Positions 36,637 through 48,867 of a stretch of 64,000 nt of DNA are shown one piece after another. Source of the stretch: Primulina eburnea (taxonomy: Eukaryota; Streptophyta; Magnoliopsida; Lamiales; Gesneriaceae); assembly GCF_022965805.1 (NCBI RefSeq), contig NC_133115.1:31735321-31799320 (forward strand), in the 5' to 3' direction. The notes beneath the pieces were generated by a model, which made no database searches, was not told the origin of the DNA, and saw only the letters and a program-made list of their open reading frames with translations. A program made the position numbers and the translations under genes. How positions within the stretch are numbered: position 1 is the first letter of the stretch; each line of letters starts with the position of its first letter.

Positions 36637-37700
36637 ATGATGGACGTGTCACTTGCAAATGCAGCACTGCGACAACCAGTGTTAGATGGTTCTAACTACA
36701 TCCTATGGAAGGTCAAAATCATATTATATATAAATTCCATAGATGAAAGGGCGTGGCAGCGTGTTATCAGTCGTTGGACTCCATCGAAGAGGATAGACGA
36801 AGATGGTGAGAGCTTGATAAAATAGAAAAGTGGTTGGACTACCGATGAAGTATAGGTTTCGAATTACAACTCAAAGGCGTTGAATGCAATCTTTTCTTCA
36901 GTCGACTTGAATATTTTCAGTTTAATTACAAACTGTATATCAGCCAAGGATGCTTGGGAAATCCTTCAGAAGCATTGTGAAGGTTCTGAAAGTGCGAGGA
37001 GAACAAAGTTGAGAATACTTACATCAAAATTTGAGAATGGAAGAAACCAAGACAATCATTGATTAAGATCGACATCTCAGGGAGATAGCCAATGAAGCAT
37101 TCGGTTTGGGTTATCCTATCTCAAATGAACGTCTGGTAAGCAAAGTTCTTATACTTGCCCGAAAGGTTCAACATAACAATATGCGCAATTTATGAGACTA
37201 AGAATACAACTCAGATAGCCTTTGAGGATTTGATAAATTCACTTCGTACCTTCGAATTTAACATGGACATGCAGAAAAAGGATAAGAGAAAAACTATTGC
37301 ATTCCAAGTTTCTAATGACTCATACAATGATCTTCTTCAACTACTATCCCAAGTCTTATGTCCCTTCTAGTATTGTGCCTACACAGCAAGAATCTGATGA
37401 TGAATCCGACGGTGAAATGATGCAAGAATTTGAGGACAACCATCCCGAGGGTCCTGCTACGGATGATATCCCTTGAAGTACTCACGGTACTACCGGATCT
37501 ACGGGATATGTAATGCTCTCAACGACTGTCATCCAAGCCTAGATTGACCATGCTCTGGCCAAGATAATTCAGGCCAGAGCTGATCTGGTCTACTACGAGA
37601 ACTTAGTTTCTGACTATCGACTGGGTGTGGAGGTAGCTGTCCATTCTGGACAAAAAAAAAGAAGGATATGCAACTCAAACTCAAATCCAAGTTGATGCTG
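36637..37700 (+). pseudogene. Broken Copia gag
   Basis: After the primer-binding site the frame opens with ALRQPVLDGSNYILWKVKI, the typical start of Copia gag (DGSNY..W). It is cut by a stop at 36823-36825 and continues as AKDAWEILQKHCEGSESARR and LRILTSKFE. It breaks again near 37060 and goes on in another frame to about 37370. The weak acidic region after it has further stops. No protease, integrase or RT follows, so the element is truncated around 37.7 kb. Confidence 0.8.
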
Positions 37701-38612
37701 GGTTTATTTCATTTTCATCCATTAATACATAAACATGTATGATATTTATTCTTTAAAAAAATTGAAACATTATTTTTTGGGTTCACTTATTTAACTTATC
37801 AAATTTTGGGTCTTAATCTATTTAATTTGTCAAATTTTAGTTTTATTACACTAAATTTTAATTAACCAGATATTTTGATGTGTAGGATACGAAAGCAATT
37901 TTCAACGCCACATCAATAATTTCTAATGTCATGTAATGTCAACAATTTTAATGTCGTATAATTATTTTCGGTGTTATTTCAATACTTAACAAAATGAGAC
38001 TAAATTTAAAAATAAACCAAAATTATTGCACTATAATCGAGTTTTGAGTCCTTAATGGACTAAAAATTATTTTATGATGCCTTCCATAGTGTAAAATAAT
38101 CATTTAATGTGAGGCGGCAAGTTAATATCATATACTATATATAGATAAAATTAACAATAATAATTATGGAGAAAGTGGCATCAATTATTTAATTTAATTT
38201 GGAAGATAATAGGACAAAGGGGAGTTGCAGAAAATAATGCAACGCCAAAGGGCAAACTACATATATAATAAATAAATGTAGAAAAGATAGAAGACGTCTG
38301 TCTTCTTTTATATTTCACTGATGAGACAGTAACGTATCTGTGTGTGTGTTTCGTTTGTGTGGGAGAGAAAGCTGAGCGAACCGTCAAATCACAAAAATTT
38401 TGTAAAACCTTTCTTGGTTTTTGTTGTATTTTGCTTGTATGTATATATGTACTTTATTTCTATTTTCACTCTTACAGGGTATAGTTTATCATTCTAATCG
38501 ATATATATATATATCGTTTTTAATTGACTGGTAGAATATAATCGGGGAAAATACATAAAATAGATCATTTATATCAGCAAAAAACAAAAACAAAATAGTT
38601 TATCATTCTACG

Positions 38613-38652
<40 letters not shown>

Positions 38653-40274
38653 CACATAATCCAAAATGCTATTTAAGTATATAAGTCTTCATGATTCTCT
38701 CCTCCTTGATGTGAGTGTAAAAAGTTCCTTTTGGAACATAGATATGGACGCACCATTAACATAAGCAGCATGCAGATCAACATCATTTCTTAAATATTTA
38801 ACGTTAACCCTTATTAAATCTTGTAAATTGTAGTTGTTCTTGGACACAAATCAGCAAACAAAACAATCAGTTTATTAATTCAAAAAATTACTCTTGTATT
38901 TGATTTATTAAAGAATATATATTAAAACATATATAGATGTTACTATCCATACTACCGATTAAATGGCTTAAACTTTCGATCGCACGAAAAAAGATGGAAT
39001 CAAATCTGATGTGTTTGCGGGTTGTTTCTGATGAATGAGCTAGCGGACTAAACTTCAAAATCAAAGGGTAATAATAGTAAGTGCAGAGGATAGGTGCCCG
39101 CCATTTAAGGCTTTATTAAACCCTACACTTATGGTTAAAATACATATATACATCGCGTATACATGTGAGTTATAAAATCGGAAAACGAGTAATTTAAATA
39201 TATATATATTTATATATATTATAAAAGTTATATTTCAATTTTGTGTGTCTGTGTTAGAAGAAGAAATAAGTGTGAAAAGAACAGGTGAATGTGTAAGGGG
39301 CATGCACACGTCCCTATCGGAGTGCCTCTCCCCCACCTCTGCCGCCTCTGTCCATCGGGAATGCCAACCATACATCTCGCCATTCTACGGCCCCATATAT
39401 GTATGTATACATCCACAAGTTGTACGTATCGATCTAGAATACTGTAGGGAATGCTTCATGTGTAATATATACGAATGTAGTGTTAGTTTAATTTTTCTTG
39501 AGTTGAAGAACGTAATTTCCTTTTAATTTAGTGTGGAATCTATATTAAAATAAAAAATTGTTGTTCAAATATCGATACTCATTGGTACGTAGTTTATGTA
39601 ACTGAAATCTGGAGCATAATTATTATAATACATTTGATATAATCAGTTAATATAAAAAATTTATGGAAAAAAGACAGATGATAAATGTAAGAATAAGTAT
39701 GTTAAAATTTCTACGTTATAAGCTAAAGTTCAATTTTTTTTATGTAAATATTTCATCAGTTATTTCAGTCATTCCTACTGAAATGTCCCATATTAGAAAA
39801 GTGTGGCTAGAAAGAAAGACCGTGACAATCTGAGTATAATAGGTAGGAATAAAAAGGAAATACTCCTATACTTATAGTCCTAATTAAAAATAAAAGATTA
39901 CTTTAAAATATATAATTTTATATGTATAATATGAGGATGGATATTTAAAAAAAACACAGATTTTGTAGTTGTTTCAAATCATCCACTATATTAGTGGGCA
40001 CCCCCTGTTTTCAAACACACCTCATTCTTGATTCTCTCAGCTTCTTGTCTACTATAACTCATCCCCAACAAAAGTTTAAATAAAAAAAAAGAGAAAGAAA
40101 AACATTCAGAAGATCAGATCCAAGGTGGTTAATCTGTCAATCACAAACCCCCATATATACATACCTCGATCAGTCAACCTATCAATCAATCAAATCAATC
40201 TGAGAGAATCATCAATCCAAAAAAAAAAAAACATCCTCAGAAAATTTTAAAAAACCCCAAAAAATAATTAGAAA
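37701..40274. other. Upstream region of the YABBY gene
   Basis: Mostly AT-rich. There is a duplicated ATAGTTTATCATTCTA with TA runs (38480-38520 and 38599-38651). A GC-rich island lies at about 39280-39400, where both strands have open frames without similarity to known proteins. The last ~300 bp are rich in CA, TC and A runs and likely hold the leader of the YABBY transcript. I cannot fix a TATA box. Confidence 0.45.
38616..38651. repeat. (TA)n microsatellite
   Basis: AT tract of about 36 bp in the distal upstream region of the YABBY gene. Confidence 0.9.
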
Positions 40275-43200
40275 ATGTCCTCTTCATCTGCTTTTGCACC
40301 GGACCACCACCACCTCTCTCCTTCGGAGCAGCTCTGTTACGTCCATTGCAACTATTGTGATACTGTCCTCGCGGTATTATCATCACTTGTTCATGGAACA
40401 AGACTATACACTAATGAGAATAGAGTTCATCACATTCTTTTTTCATATAGATATATATGTGTTGTGTTTTTGTTTTGTTTAATCTTTTCCCAGTTCATTT
40501 CTTCTTCTTTGTGTTGATTTCAAGTCTTCTTGCTAAGGGAATGAACCCTTTCGATCTTTATTTTCTTAAGTTTTCTGGTAAAAATAATTCCTTTTTTGGA
40601 AGCATGTTTTTGTTCTTGTTGTTTGAGTGAAATCATTCTCTATTTTCCTTGATATTATTGCAAATTTTGCTTGATAAATTTTTTGAGAGCTTTAGTGTAT
40701 ATTGTTTTGAGTGAAAACCCTTTCGTGTTTTGCTAGATAATCTTAAAAATTGCTTCCTTTTTGTAAAGGTTTTGAGCATTCATAGTTCAATTGAAAACCC
40801 TTTAACCTTCTCCTCATTTTTGCAGAAAAATTCTTATTTTTTTATGAAAAGATTCAATATTTATGGTTCGAAGAAAAAAACCCTTTAATCTTTGCGTAAC
40901 TACTCTAAAAAAAATGCTTCGTTTTGGTGAAAAGCTTCAAGTACATATGTCTGATTTGTATGACAGTCCTTTCAATCTTTACCTCACTTTTCTTGAAGAT
41001 GGCTTCCTTTTTGTAAGAACTTTTGGAACATAAATTTTGAATGAAAACCCTTCATCTTTTTTCTCATTTTATCCTTGAAGGTATTGATTATATACAATTC
41101 TTGAATTATTTAGGTGAGTGTTCCTTGCACAAGTTTGTTCAAGACTGTGACTGTTAGATGTGGCCACTGCACCAATCTTTTGTCCGTGAACATGCGCGGA
41201 TTGCGTCTCCCTGCGGCCAATCAGCTTCATCTTGGCCATTCATTTTTCTCTCCTCAGAATCTTCTGGTATACATACATACAAAGCCAGATGATCGATTAG
41301 GGTTTCTCTCAATTAATGTTTTTTAAAGCTTAAAAAAAATATCTACTTAATTCATTCTTTTTCTCTCATCCAAAATCCATCTTGTATGATATAAACAACA
41401 ACATAAAAATCTGGATTTCATGCGGTGGATTTGTGTATTTGGTAAAAAAAAATTTGATTTTGAGTATAATTTTATTGAAAAATCTGTTTATATAATATAG
41501 AAAGCCATATTTCTTTTGTTTTGACCAGTTTTGAGTTCCTGGTTATATTTGTTAACATTTTTTCAGAAAGTCCTGGCTGATAACTCTACTTTTTTTATAT
41601 GCAGGAGGAGATTCGTAACTCGCCATCGAATATGTTGAACACTCAGCCAAATCCAAATGAATCCTTTATCGTACCCGTTCGAGGAATCGATGAGCTTCCT
41701 AAGCCACCAGTTGCTAACCGACGTAAGATCCTTCACAGTTTTATTTTGTGTCGAATTATTTTTACCAACTATAAAATTATTATTCCTTCTTTAATTACAT
41801 TTATCATAAGTACTAAACAAATATTTGAAAATCCTCTATGATTTTAAAAAAAAAGGTTCTTGCTTTCACCCTTATTCTTTGTGTGTGTAGAATGTTTTGA
41901 ATCACCGTCAGCTCTAAACTTTATGTTGTACAGTATTTTCTTAACTAAATAAGATCCAAAAACTTCACTATAATGTGTTATTTAAAAAAGAATAAAAGAA
42001 CAAGAAAATGCTTTTTGAGAGTTTACTCTTAAACAGTGATTATACTTTATTTAAACCATCTGTAATCAAATGATTTTCCTTCTCCTTCTCCTTCAATAAA
42101 TACTTCTATAAATATCTTTTACTTCCATAATTTCTGGGGTCTAACATTATTTGCAAATTTTATGGTTTGCGTCACGTCATTTTAGACTAATTAAGTATCA
42201 TAAACGAGTGAAAAATCTCAACACCATACCCTCAAATTCGTCAAAGTTTTGAGTTTTCTATGCAAAATGTTGAGATCTTGTATTTTCAAATGCATTTCAA
42301 ACCCTAACTTTGTTTTCCTTATGTTTTTCACCATAATTAAGATGAACATGTTTTTAGCCATTATTGCCAGTTTTTTTAAAAAAAAAAATAAAAAATAAAA
42401 TCAAAGCAAGAAGTTTATTAATTTATGTCCCCCCGGAAACCAAGAAAGTGTGTGAAACAGCAAAATCTCAGAAGAAAAAAATACTGAAAAGCAAAATCAT
42501 TAGATAATGATGAAGCAGTGATGAGGAGAAAAGGAGAGGGCACATATATGACAGACAAGATATTGAATGCAGAAATATAAATAAAGTCAGCAAAGCTATT
42601 TATTAATTAATGTGTCACTTTTTGTTTTATTGTTTGTTTGTTATTTATGTTTATTTTCAGCTCCAGAAAAAAGACAGAGAGTGCCATCTGCTTACAATCG
42701 GTTCATCAAGTAAGTGGTTGTAAAATTAAATAATTTATACACGCATTCTTCTTTTTTTTCTTTTTCTTTTTTGGGTCCTATGGGAATCATGTATATTTGT
42801 GTCACGAGTATATAGATATAGATCCCCTGTGGCCCTATCTCTGTCTAGCTAACCCATGTTTATATACATGGAAGTTCTTGCAGCTTTATTATTAATATAT
42901 TACTGCTTTTAACAGCTTCTCTTTAGTAAGCGTATAAATTCTTTTGAAGCTAATTCGGACTCCTAAGATTATTATATGTACTATATAAATATTATATACT
43001 ACTAGAATTTAACAAAGGAACTCAATTAATATCACTTTTATCACATAATTTTGCAGGGATGAGATCCAACGTATCAAAGCTGGAAACCCTGATATTAGTC
43101 ACAGGGAAGCCTTTAGTGCTGCCGCAAAAAACGTAAGATCGATCCAAGAAAAAAGAACACGAAAATATCATAATCAACCAAAATTTTCTGAAAAATTCTA

Positions 43201-43684
43201 TAGTTTTGATGTGTCTTATTAGTGAAATTTGAAACATGTTTGAGTAAGGCTACGCATACTCGTTATAATTATGGTGATTTTGATTAGTAGTTTTTCTTGT
43301 TTTTAGTGGGCACATTTTCCTCACATTCACTTTGGACTTATGCCTGATCAACCTGTGAAGAAACCGTCTGTCTGCCAACAGGTATATTTATACAGCTCAA
43401 AATTAACCCTACATCTTAATTGAGACAATATCTGCCGGACGTACATTCTCGATTTTATGTTATTTCACATGACTTTTACACAAAACCGTGGCAAGCATTT
43501 AAAAAAAATAACCAAACATTTGTTGAAGGCGTCTATTATAATATTTTGATCATCTTAAACTCATGATCAATCTTTGCTGCATATTTAACTAATTTAGTCG
43601 TTGAACTCGTAGGAAGGAGACGATGTCGTCCTGATGAAAGATGGCTTTCTTGCTCCAGCAAATGTGGGTGTTTCTCCCTATTAA
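40275..43684 (+). CDS. YAB1: YABBY transcription factor, FIL/YAB1-YAB3 type
   Basis: Seven exons: 40275-40373, 41114-41266, 41605-41722, 42661-42709, 43057-43132, 43307-43381 and 43613-43684. All joins are GT-AG and in frame, giving 213 residues. The N-terminal C2C2 zinc finger uses Cys25, Cys28, Cys49 and Cys52. The HMG-like YABBY domain spans about 124-177 ([43 protein letters not shown]). The C-terminal end, [16 protein letters not shown], is characteristic of the FIL/YAB3 clade rather than CRC, INO or YAB2. Members specify the abaxial side of leaves and floral organs in the nucleus. Seven exons is the usual structure. The first intron (740 bp) contains repeated AAACCCTTT-like motifs. No defect seen. 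Confidence 0.96.
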
Positions 43685-44592
43685 GAAAGTCGCAGCTGGT
43701 TAATTTAATTATGTTCCTATGTTATGCGATTAGGGCTTTTAAATTTGGCTTGTATTTTAATGAAAAAGACTTGAAGGTTGTGGTGGGAGATGATTTTGCA
43801 TGCAGTGGGAATGTTAACTACTAATCACTCTGAAAACCCATCTTAAAAATTATTACCGAAGATCGTTTACTGTTTATATTTAGTTATATGTAAATATATA
43901 TATAGTTTTGATATGCCGCCAACATGCGGGCATCTGTGTTGTAAGATGGGCAGCCAATACTTATTTTATCGTGGTTTAATCCATCATCGCAGATACATTA
44001 AACAAAGATTTTGCTTTCATAACATATTTTTCTTAATCCAGCAACGTTCGTAGTGTGGAATTCTGGCTAGACTGCATGCAGTCACACCTCTACAAATCTA
44101 ATAATTGCGATACAAATCTTATGGCCAAACATACCATTTTCACTCGAGAATATATATGCAAATTTGATAGTTGCGATATGATATTTATCCAATAATATCC
44201 TATCTGGCTTTGTCAAAGTTCTCTAACCCGCATGTAAATCAGCTATCCGCAATGTTCATTGCACATTGCACAACTAAAAAATGTTGAATGTCATAGGTAT
44301 TTGACAACGCACCTAACACGCAATAGACAGCACGCAATGAATGCAGCGAAAAAGGAAATCAACATCATCCAATGCACGATGGGGAAAAAATTAATAGCAC
44401 CCAACGCACGCCGGCGCAAAAACATTATTGACCAATGCTCTCTTTCTATCGGGAAATTCCTGGACATAAGCTGGAGCACAGGGGTTTGGGCTCCCCCGCG
44501 CTGCCATTGCTGGCTAAAATTTCCAGACAGTACTTGGGATACTCTCTTTTGGACGTCTCAGCGCCTCCCTGGTAGATTTTGAAAAAGCGTAC
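43685..44592. other. 3' flank of the YABBY gene and intergenic DNA
   Basis: No second gene is recognised. The open frame at 44259-44582 is unlike known proteins and overlaps the region beside the captured exon. Confidence 0.45.
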
Positions 44593-44735
44593 CTAGGACC
44601 GATATCATGAATAGATTTTGCAGCAAACTGTATGCCAGCGACTGTTTTCAGTGGTATGCCACCAAGTAAAGCTGATGCCTCTCTTAAGTTTGGAGTAGCT
44701 ATATCATCCAATGGAAGAATTCCCTCACTATCTAT
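44593..44735 (-). pseudogene. Isolated exon of a hydroxymethylpyrimidine kinase (TH1/ThiD type)
   Basis: Read on the minus strand, 143 bp encode DDIATPNLREASALLGG and then IPLKTVAGIQFAAKSIHDIG. This matches the ThiD-like kinase domain of plant TH1 (in the family: ITPNxxEASALL, then TVxxMxxAAxxLHxLGP), which phosphorylates the pyrimidine precursor of thiamine. It is bounded by an AACAG acceptor and a GTACGC donor, as if a single exon had been cut from a gene. No neighbouring exon is visible. The acceptor side has only about 7 bp before an LTR-like repeat and no pyrimidine tract, so it cannot be part of a working gene here. Confidence 0.72.
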
Positions 44736-44742
44736 CTGTTAA

Positions 44743-44865
44743 TTGTCTCACATCGATTGGATAAATAACTTGGGAGTTGTATATATGGGCTTGGACAATC
44801 CTCCCCCTTGAGCTAGCTTTTAAGGTTGAGTTAGGTTCAAGTTCCAATCTTAACACTATCATTGA
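44743..44865 (+). repeat. LTR-like repeat fragment
   Basis: TGTCTCACATCGATTGG, then CTTGGGAGTTGTATATATGG, GGCTTGGACAATCCTCCCCC and TTGAGCTAGCTTTTAAGG. This order is a widespread plant repeat that resembles the end of a small LTR retrotransposon. Other parts of an element are not seen. It abuts the kinase exon. Confidence 0.5.
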
Positions 44866-45269
44866 GAAAATTTTCAGCCCACGTACCCATTTTCAATCTC
44901 GCTACCTTTTCACCTGAAAATCATTTTAATCAATGATTCCTTTTAACTAAGCTATGATGCAACACAAAGATTTAAAAAATTTCCGTACGAAATCACACAA
45001 ATCTGTTGAATCAATTTCTTCCATTCACAATATTCAAATGAAGGGTAGATGATGAAGAACAACATATATGATAAGAGGAGAAGAACAACATATATGATAA
45101 GAGGAAACCGGATCATTTTACTCTTAAAACAGGCTTCAAAAATCTGATCTTTAAAAAAAAAAAGGCAACTTAATTTGACTCCAAACCATACGCAAAGTTG
45201 ATAAAAATAACTTTTTCAACAAACATAGAAGAGAGAATAAATCTTAACATGAATGCTCAAAATTAAAAC
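44866..45269. other. Intergenic DNA
   Basis: AT-rich. A ~25-bp unit (AGAACAACATATATGATAAG) is tandemly duplicated at about 45056-45103. No gene. Confidence 0.5.
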
Positions 45270-45448
45270 GAGTAGGTCTCTTGTGCGACGGTTTCACGAA
45301 TCTTTATCTGTGAGACGAGTCAACCCTATCGATATTCATAATAAAAGTAATACTCTTAGCATTAAAAGTAATATTTTTCATGGATTATCTAAATAAGATA
45401 TCAGTCTCACAAAATAGATCTGTGAACCGTCTCACACAAGTTTTTGTC
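45270..45448 (+). mobile_element. MITE, ~182-bp GTCTCAC family, copy 7
   Basis: A member of the GAGTAGGTCTC type with small deletions in the core and right arm. The target duplication is no longer recognisable. Confidence 0.8.
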
Positions 45449-46251
45449 ATTTATAATTATGATTACTGGTTTGAAATTTTGTATGTTATCCATTGACCAA
45501 TATTGACACTATATGATATATGTATCTTATACTATTATAAGATTATATAAGATAAATATTTTCTATTACAAATAATATTATTTTAATATATTATATGAAT
45601 GATTAAATCTAAAACCCAAATTTAATCCAAAAAACGACAAATATAACGTTATTTTCATAATTATAATAGCTAGAAACATACCATGAATAGCTGATTATAT
45701 AAATTGAAAATATAATTTATTGCCTAATTTGTGATACAGATTTCACACAAATTTTATACCTAGAAGAAAATAGTTGTGTCATCCAAGAAATTGAAGAAAA
45801 TTAAACAAAAAAGAACATTTTTATGCCTTGAAGAAGAACGACGACGCTCAATCGGAAAGCGTAACAACCGACAGGATCTCTCGGGATTCAAGCTTGGCTA
45901 GAAAATATGTGCGCAAGCGCGATTCAAGCTTCCCACGGCCTTATTTTGCTGTTTACGACGAGGTGAACTAACAACGACATCTGAAGGAGCGCCGCGCAAA
46001 TGGAAGGCGGGCGTGTTCTCGTTGAGAGGTGATTTTTTCCTTGCGAAATGGGTACCAAAATGAAGCTTATGTTGAGAGCTACTTGAATTTATGACCGATT
46101 TTATGTTTCTTCTGCTAGCTGCTCCAAACTATGATATATTTTAATGAAACAAACATTGTTTGCAAAAATTATTAAAAAGTAAATTCACTAAATATGGTAC
46201 ATAAAGAAAATAAATAAATCACATACAAAACATTCGACTCAGCTATTTTTT
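45449..46251. other. Intergenic DNA
   Basis: A GC-richer patch at about 45830-46020 has no recognisable coding sequence. Confidence 0.45.
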
Positions 46252-46434
46252 TATAAAAACTTGTATGAGATGGTCTCACGGGTCGTATTTGTGAGACAGA
46301 TCTCTTATTTAGATCATCAATGAAAAAGTATTACTTTTTTATGCTAAGAGTATTACTTTTTATTGTGAATATGGGTAGGGTTGACCCGTATCACGAATTA
46401 AGATCCGTGAGACGGTCTCACATGAGACTCACTC
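46252..46434 (-). mobile_element. MITE, ~182-bp GTCTCAC family, copy 8
   Basis: An inverted copy of 183 bp, flanked by a perfect 9-bp direct repeat, CTATTTTTT (46243-46251 and 46435-46443). It is of the GAGTGAGTCTC type. With copy 7 it forms an inverted pair about 0.8 kb apart. Confidence 0.85.
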
Positions 46435-46443
46435 CTATTTTTT

Positions 46444-47427
46444 TTAATTAAAAAATATCATTATATTGTTTTAATCATTTAAAGTGTTCGGGATACAATT
46501 TATTGTCGATTTTTAAAAAAAATAGATGAATCGAATATTTATAGGTAATAGGAGCCAAGTTATTGATGTGAGGTAAATCCAGAAAAAGGCAGGTTTTAGT
46601 TATAATCCAGAAACAATTCGTACATGTGATTTATTCTATTTTCTTCATGAATGATATTTAGCGCATTTACTTTTTAATACAAAAATTCAAACGAGACTTA
46701 ATTCAACAAAATATAGCTCGGTTTGAAACACCAAGTGTATTAGAAAATTCCGTGTCCCTATTAATTATCTGCCTCAACTATAGGTAAAAGATTTCACAAA
46801 TAATTGATAGAATTTTGCTTCCGAGAGAAATTAATGCGGTCCTTGGAATAAAAATACATACGTCGGCCTTGAGAAGTTAGGCATGTTTTTGAGTAGAAGT
46901 AGGTTGCAGTTGGCCCAAGAAAATGATTTGGCGCACCCCAAATTGAAATTCTGATATAGTAGTGCAGTAAGATATTCTTGTTTGAGAAGAGAATTTTTCA
47001 TGGGCGACAAATCATGCGACACTATAATTTTTAAATATATACTATAGAACAGTCACCCAACACGGGAAATGCTTAGATTTGTACTCTATTTACAAAAACA
47101 ACTAATTCAAATTGTTCGAAGAATCGGTCTACAGAACCAGTTCTTCTTGGAAGTGGAAGTGTGAACAATGACACTCCGCTTTATACAAGATTCAAGAAAT
47201 CCTAGAGAAATGGATAAAGTAACAAATCTATTTTCTAAATTCAGCAAACACCACAATCCTATGCATAAGTATTGACAGTGTAATTAGAGATCAAATTTAG
47301 AAGGCGCACCGCACCGGTTCTTCCTTCACCTTCGAATAGCGCAAGACCGAGGAGACCACTTTTCATATATGCATCGTTTTCTTTATCTTTCCTATCAACT
47401 ATCAATCATCATCTAGAACATGAGATT
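46444..47427. other. 3' flank of the DUF641 gene
   Basis: No recognisable gene. The open frame at 46831-47022 (minus) has no known relatives that I can name. The last few hundred bases probably hold the 3' untranslated region of the minus-strand gene. Confidence 0.45.
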
Positions 47428-48867
47428 TCACAAGCCATTGCACTTTTGGCTCATCAAATAAACCTGCGACTGAATGACCGTCTTACCAACTTTGAATCCG
47501 GGAACAACAGTAAACCCGACAAGAGGCATGGTTTTCCCAGGAAAACTAGATTTGCCCAAAATATCTTCCATATAAACTATTGAAAACTCGGCCCCTCTCT
47601 CAACCTGAAATATTTCAACCGTGGGACTGAAAGAATATGCCAACTTCTGAAGTAGCCATATCGAGCTTGCCATCCTAACAAAGGACTCATAAAATATGCT
47701 CAATGATTTCCATGAATCCAACACCTTCTCTTTCCCATCCAATTTACTAAAAATAGAGCACTCCATTTTTGGATGAATAAGTTCCTCATACTTCATCTCA
47801 CAAAACTGTGAAAACTCACATTTTGGATTCTTAACCAAGATTTCCCTCGGATTACTTGAAACATGCTCGATTAGCTGCTTCAAATAAGAACTATTTTCAC
47901 TATCACTTACACCGCTACCACTGTATTTGATGCCATTCTCATTACGCATAGGTTCAATATCACATAATCCAAAATCACTCTTATCGAAATTTTGAAACAT
48001 TCCCAAACAAATATAGGACAGAAACACATACCGGAAATGCTCTGTTTTCGAGTAATCCAAACCCGAGTAAACCGAATTGGCCGCCATCTCCAAATCCCAC
48101 CCAGCTCTCTTCATCAAATCAATCAACTGCTTAGAAAAGAAACGAACCAGCTTCAAAGAATCACTCAGCATTGCTTCAAAAACTCGTACGGTCAACAAAA
48201 CCTCAATCCCTGAGCTCATTTTCCCCTCTTTAAGCCCTAATTTTCGAGATAAATCATCATTGAGTACCCTTAATTTTTCCAATTTTTTCTTCAAAACCTT
48301 TACTTCATCATCCTTGACATCGATTTGGGATTGCAAAGAGTTCACCATAATCTCCAATGCCCTGAGCTTGCTCTGATTCTCCTGTACCTGAAATTCCAAA
48401 AACGACCCTGCTGGAAACTCGAAATCGCAACTCAACCCACGAATCTTCCTTGCGTAAAAACCCCTCATCTCCGACAGTTTCTGGAGGATGGCAACAAGTG
48501 ATCTATCAGCAACCTCAAGAGCCTTCTCTTCAATCTCTGGAACGTGGGCAGTTTGAAACTGCAAATAGGAGGCTTCAAAGGAAGAGAGAGTGGCGAATAG
48601 GGAAGGAATCAAACTTCGAAGCAAAAGGGTCGGTGAAGAATTTGGGCCTGAACTCGGGTCGGGTTTGATAACGACTACTTTTAGATCGGGGATAGATTCC
48701 TCAGCAGAATCAAGGAGAGTAAAAAGATCGGCGTCTGCGGCGGCGGAGGACGATTCTTCGGCGAATAGTTCGTATGTTTTGGACTTGAAAGCGAGGGCGA
48801 ATTTCTGGAACATGTCGGACAATTGAAGCGGCGGATTAGATGATGGGCCTCCTTCGATTTCCGCCAT
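47428..48867 (-). CDS. DUF641 protein, GIL1 / IRK-interacting-protein-like
   Basis: A single-exon gene of 479 residues. Residues ~80-215 form the DUF641 region: RSLIPSLFATLSSFEASYLQ, FQTAHVP, then KLSEMRGFYARKIRG. A heptad-type coiled coil follows at ~160-212 (SKLRALEIMVNSLQSQIDVK, EVKVLKKKLEKLR). The C-terminus has VGFTVVPGFKVGKTVIQSQV, a conserved end of this plant family. Relatives include GIL1, which affects gravitropism in light, and a protein reported to interact with the receptor kinase IRK. The biochemical activity is unknown. The N-terminus has no signal peptide or membrane helix, so a cytoplasmic or cortical location is likely. The first Met (MAEIEGG) is the only good start, preceded by TC-rich sequence on its strand. 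Confidence 0.9.
   Translation of the reverse strand: MAEIEGGPSSNPPLQLSDMFQKFALAFKSKTYELFAEESSSAAADADLFTLLDSAEESIPDLKVVVIKPDPSSGPNSSPTLLLRSLIPSLFATLSSFEASYLQFQTAHVPEIEEKALEVADRSLVAILQKLSEMRGFYARKIRGLSCDFEFPAGSFLEFQVQENQSKLRALEIMVNSLQSQIDVKDDEVKVLKKKLEKLRVLNDDLSRKLGLKEGKMSSGIEVLLTVRVFEAMLSDSLKLVRFFSKQLIDLMKRAGWDLEMAANSVYSGLDYSKTEHFRYVFLSYICLGMFQNFDKSDFGLCDIEPMRNENGIKYSGSGVSDSENSSYLKQLIEHVSSNPREILVKNPKCEFSQFCEMKYEELIHPKMECSIFSKLDGKEKVLDSWKSLSIFYESFVRMASSIWLLQKLAYSFSPTVEIFQVERGAEFSIVYMEDILGKSSFPGKTMPLVGFTVVPGFKVGKTVIQSQVYLMSQKCNGL

Noticed and set aside
39228..39526. GC-rich island upstream of YABBY as a microRNA394-like precursor or small gene
   Set aside because: The minus strand contains TTGGCATTC as in miR394, but the rest of the mature sequence and a matching hairpin arm are absent. 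The open frames resemble no protein.
44259..44582. 107-codon plus-strand frame
   Set aside because: No similarity that I recognise. It lies beside the captured kinase exon and has no promoter or exon context.
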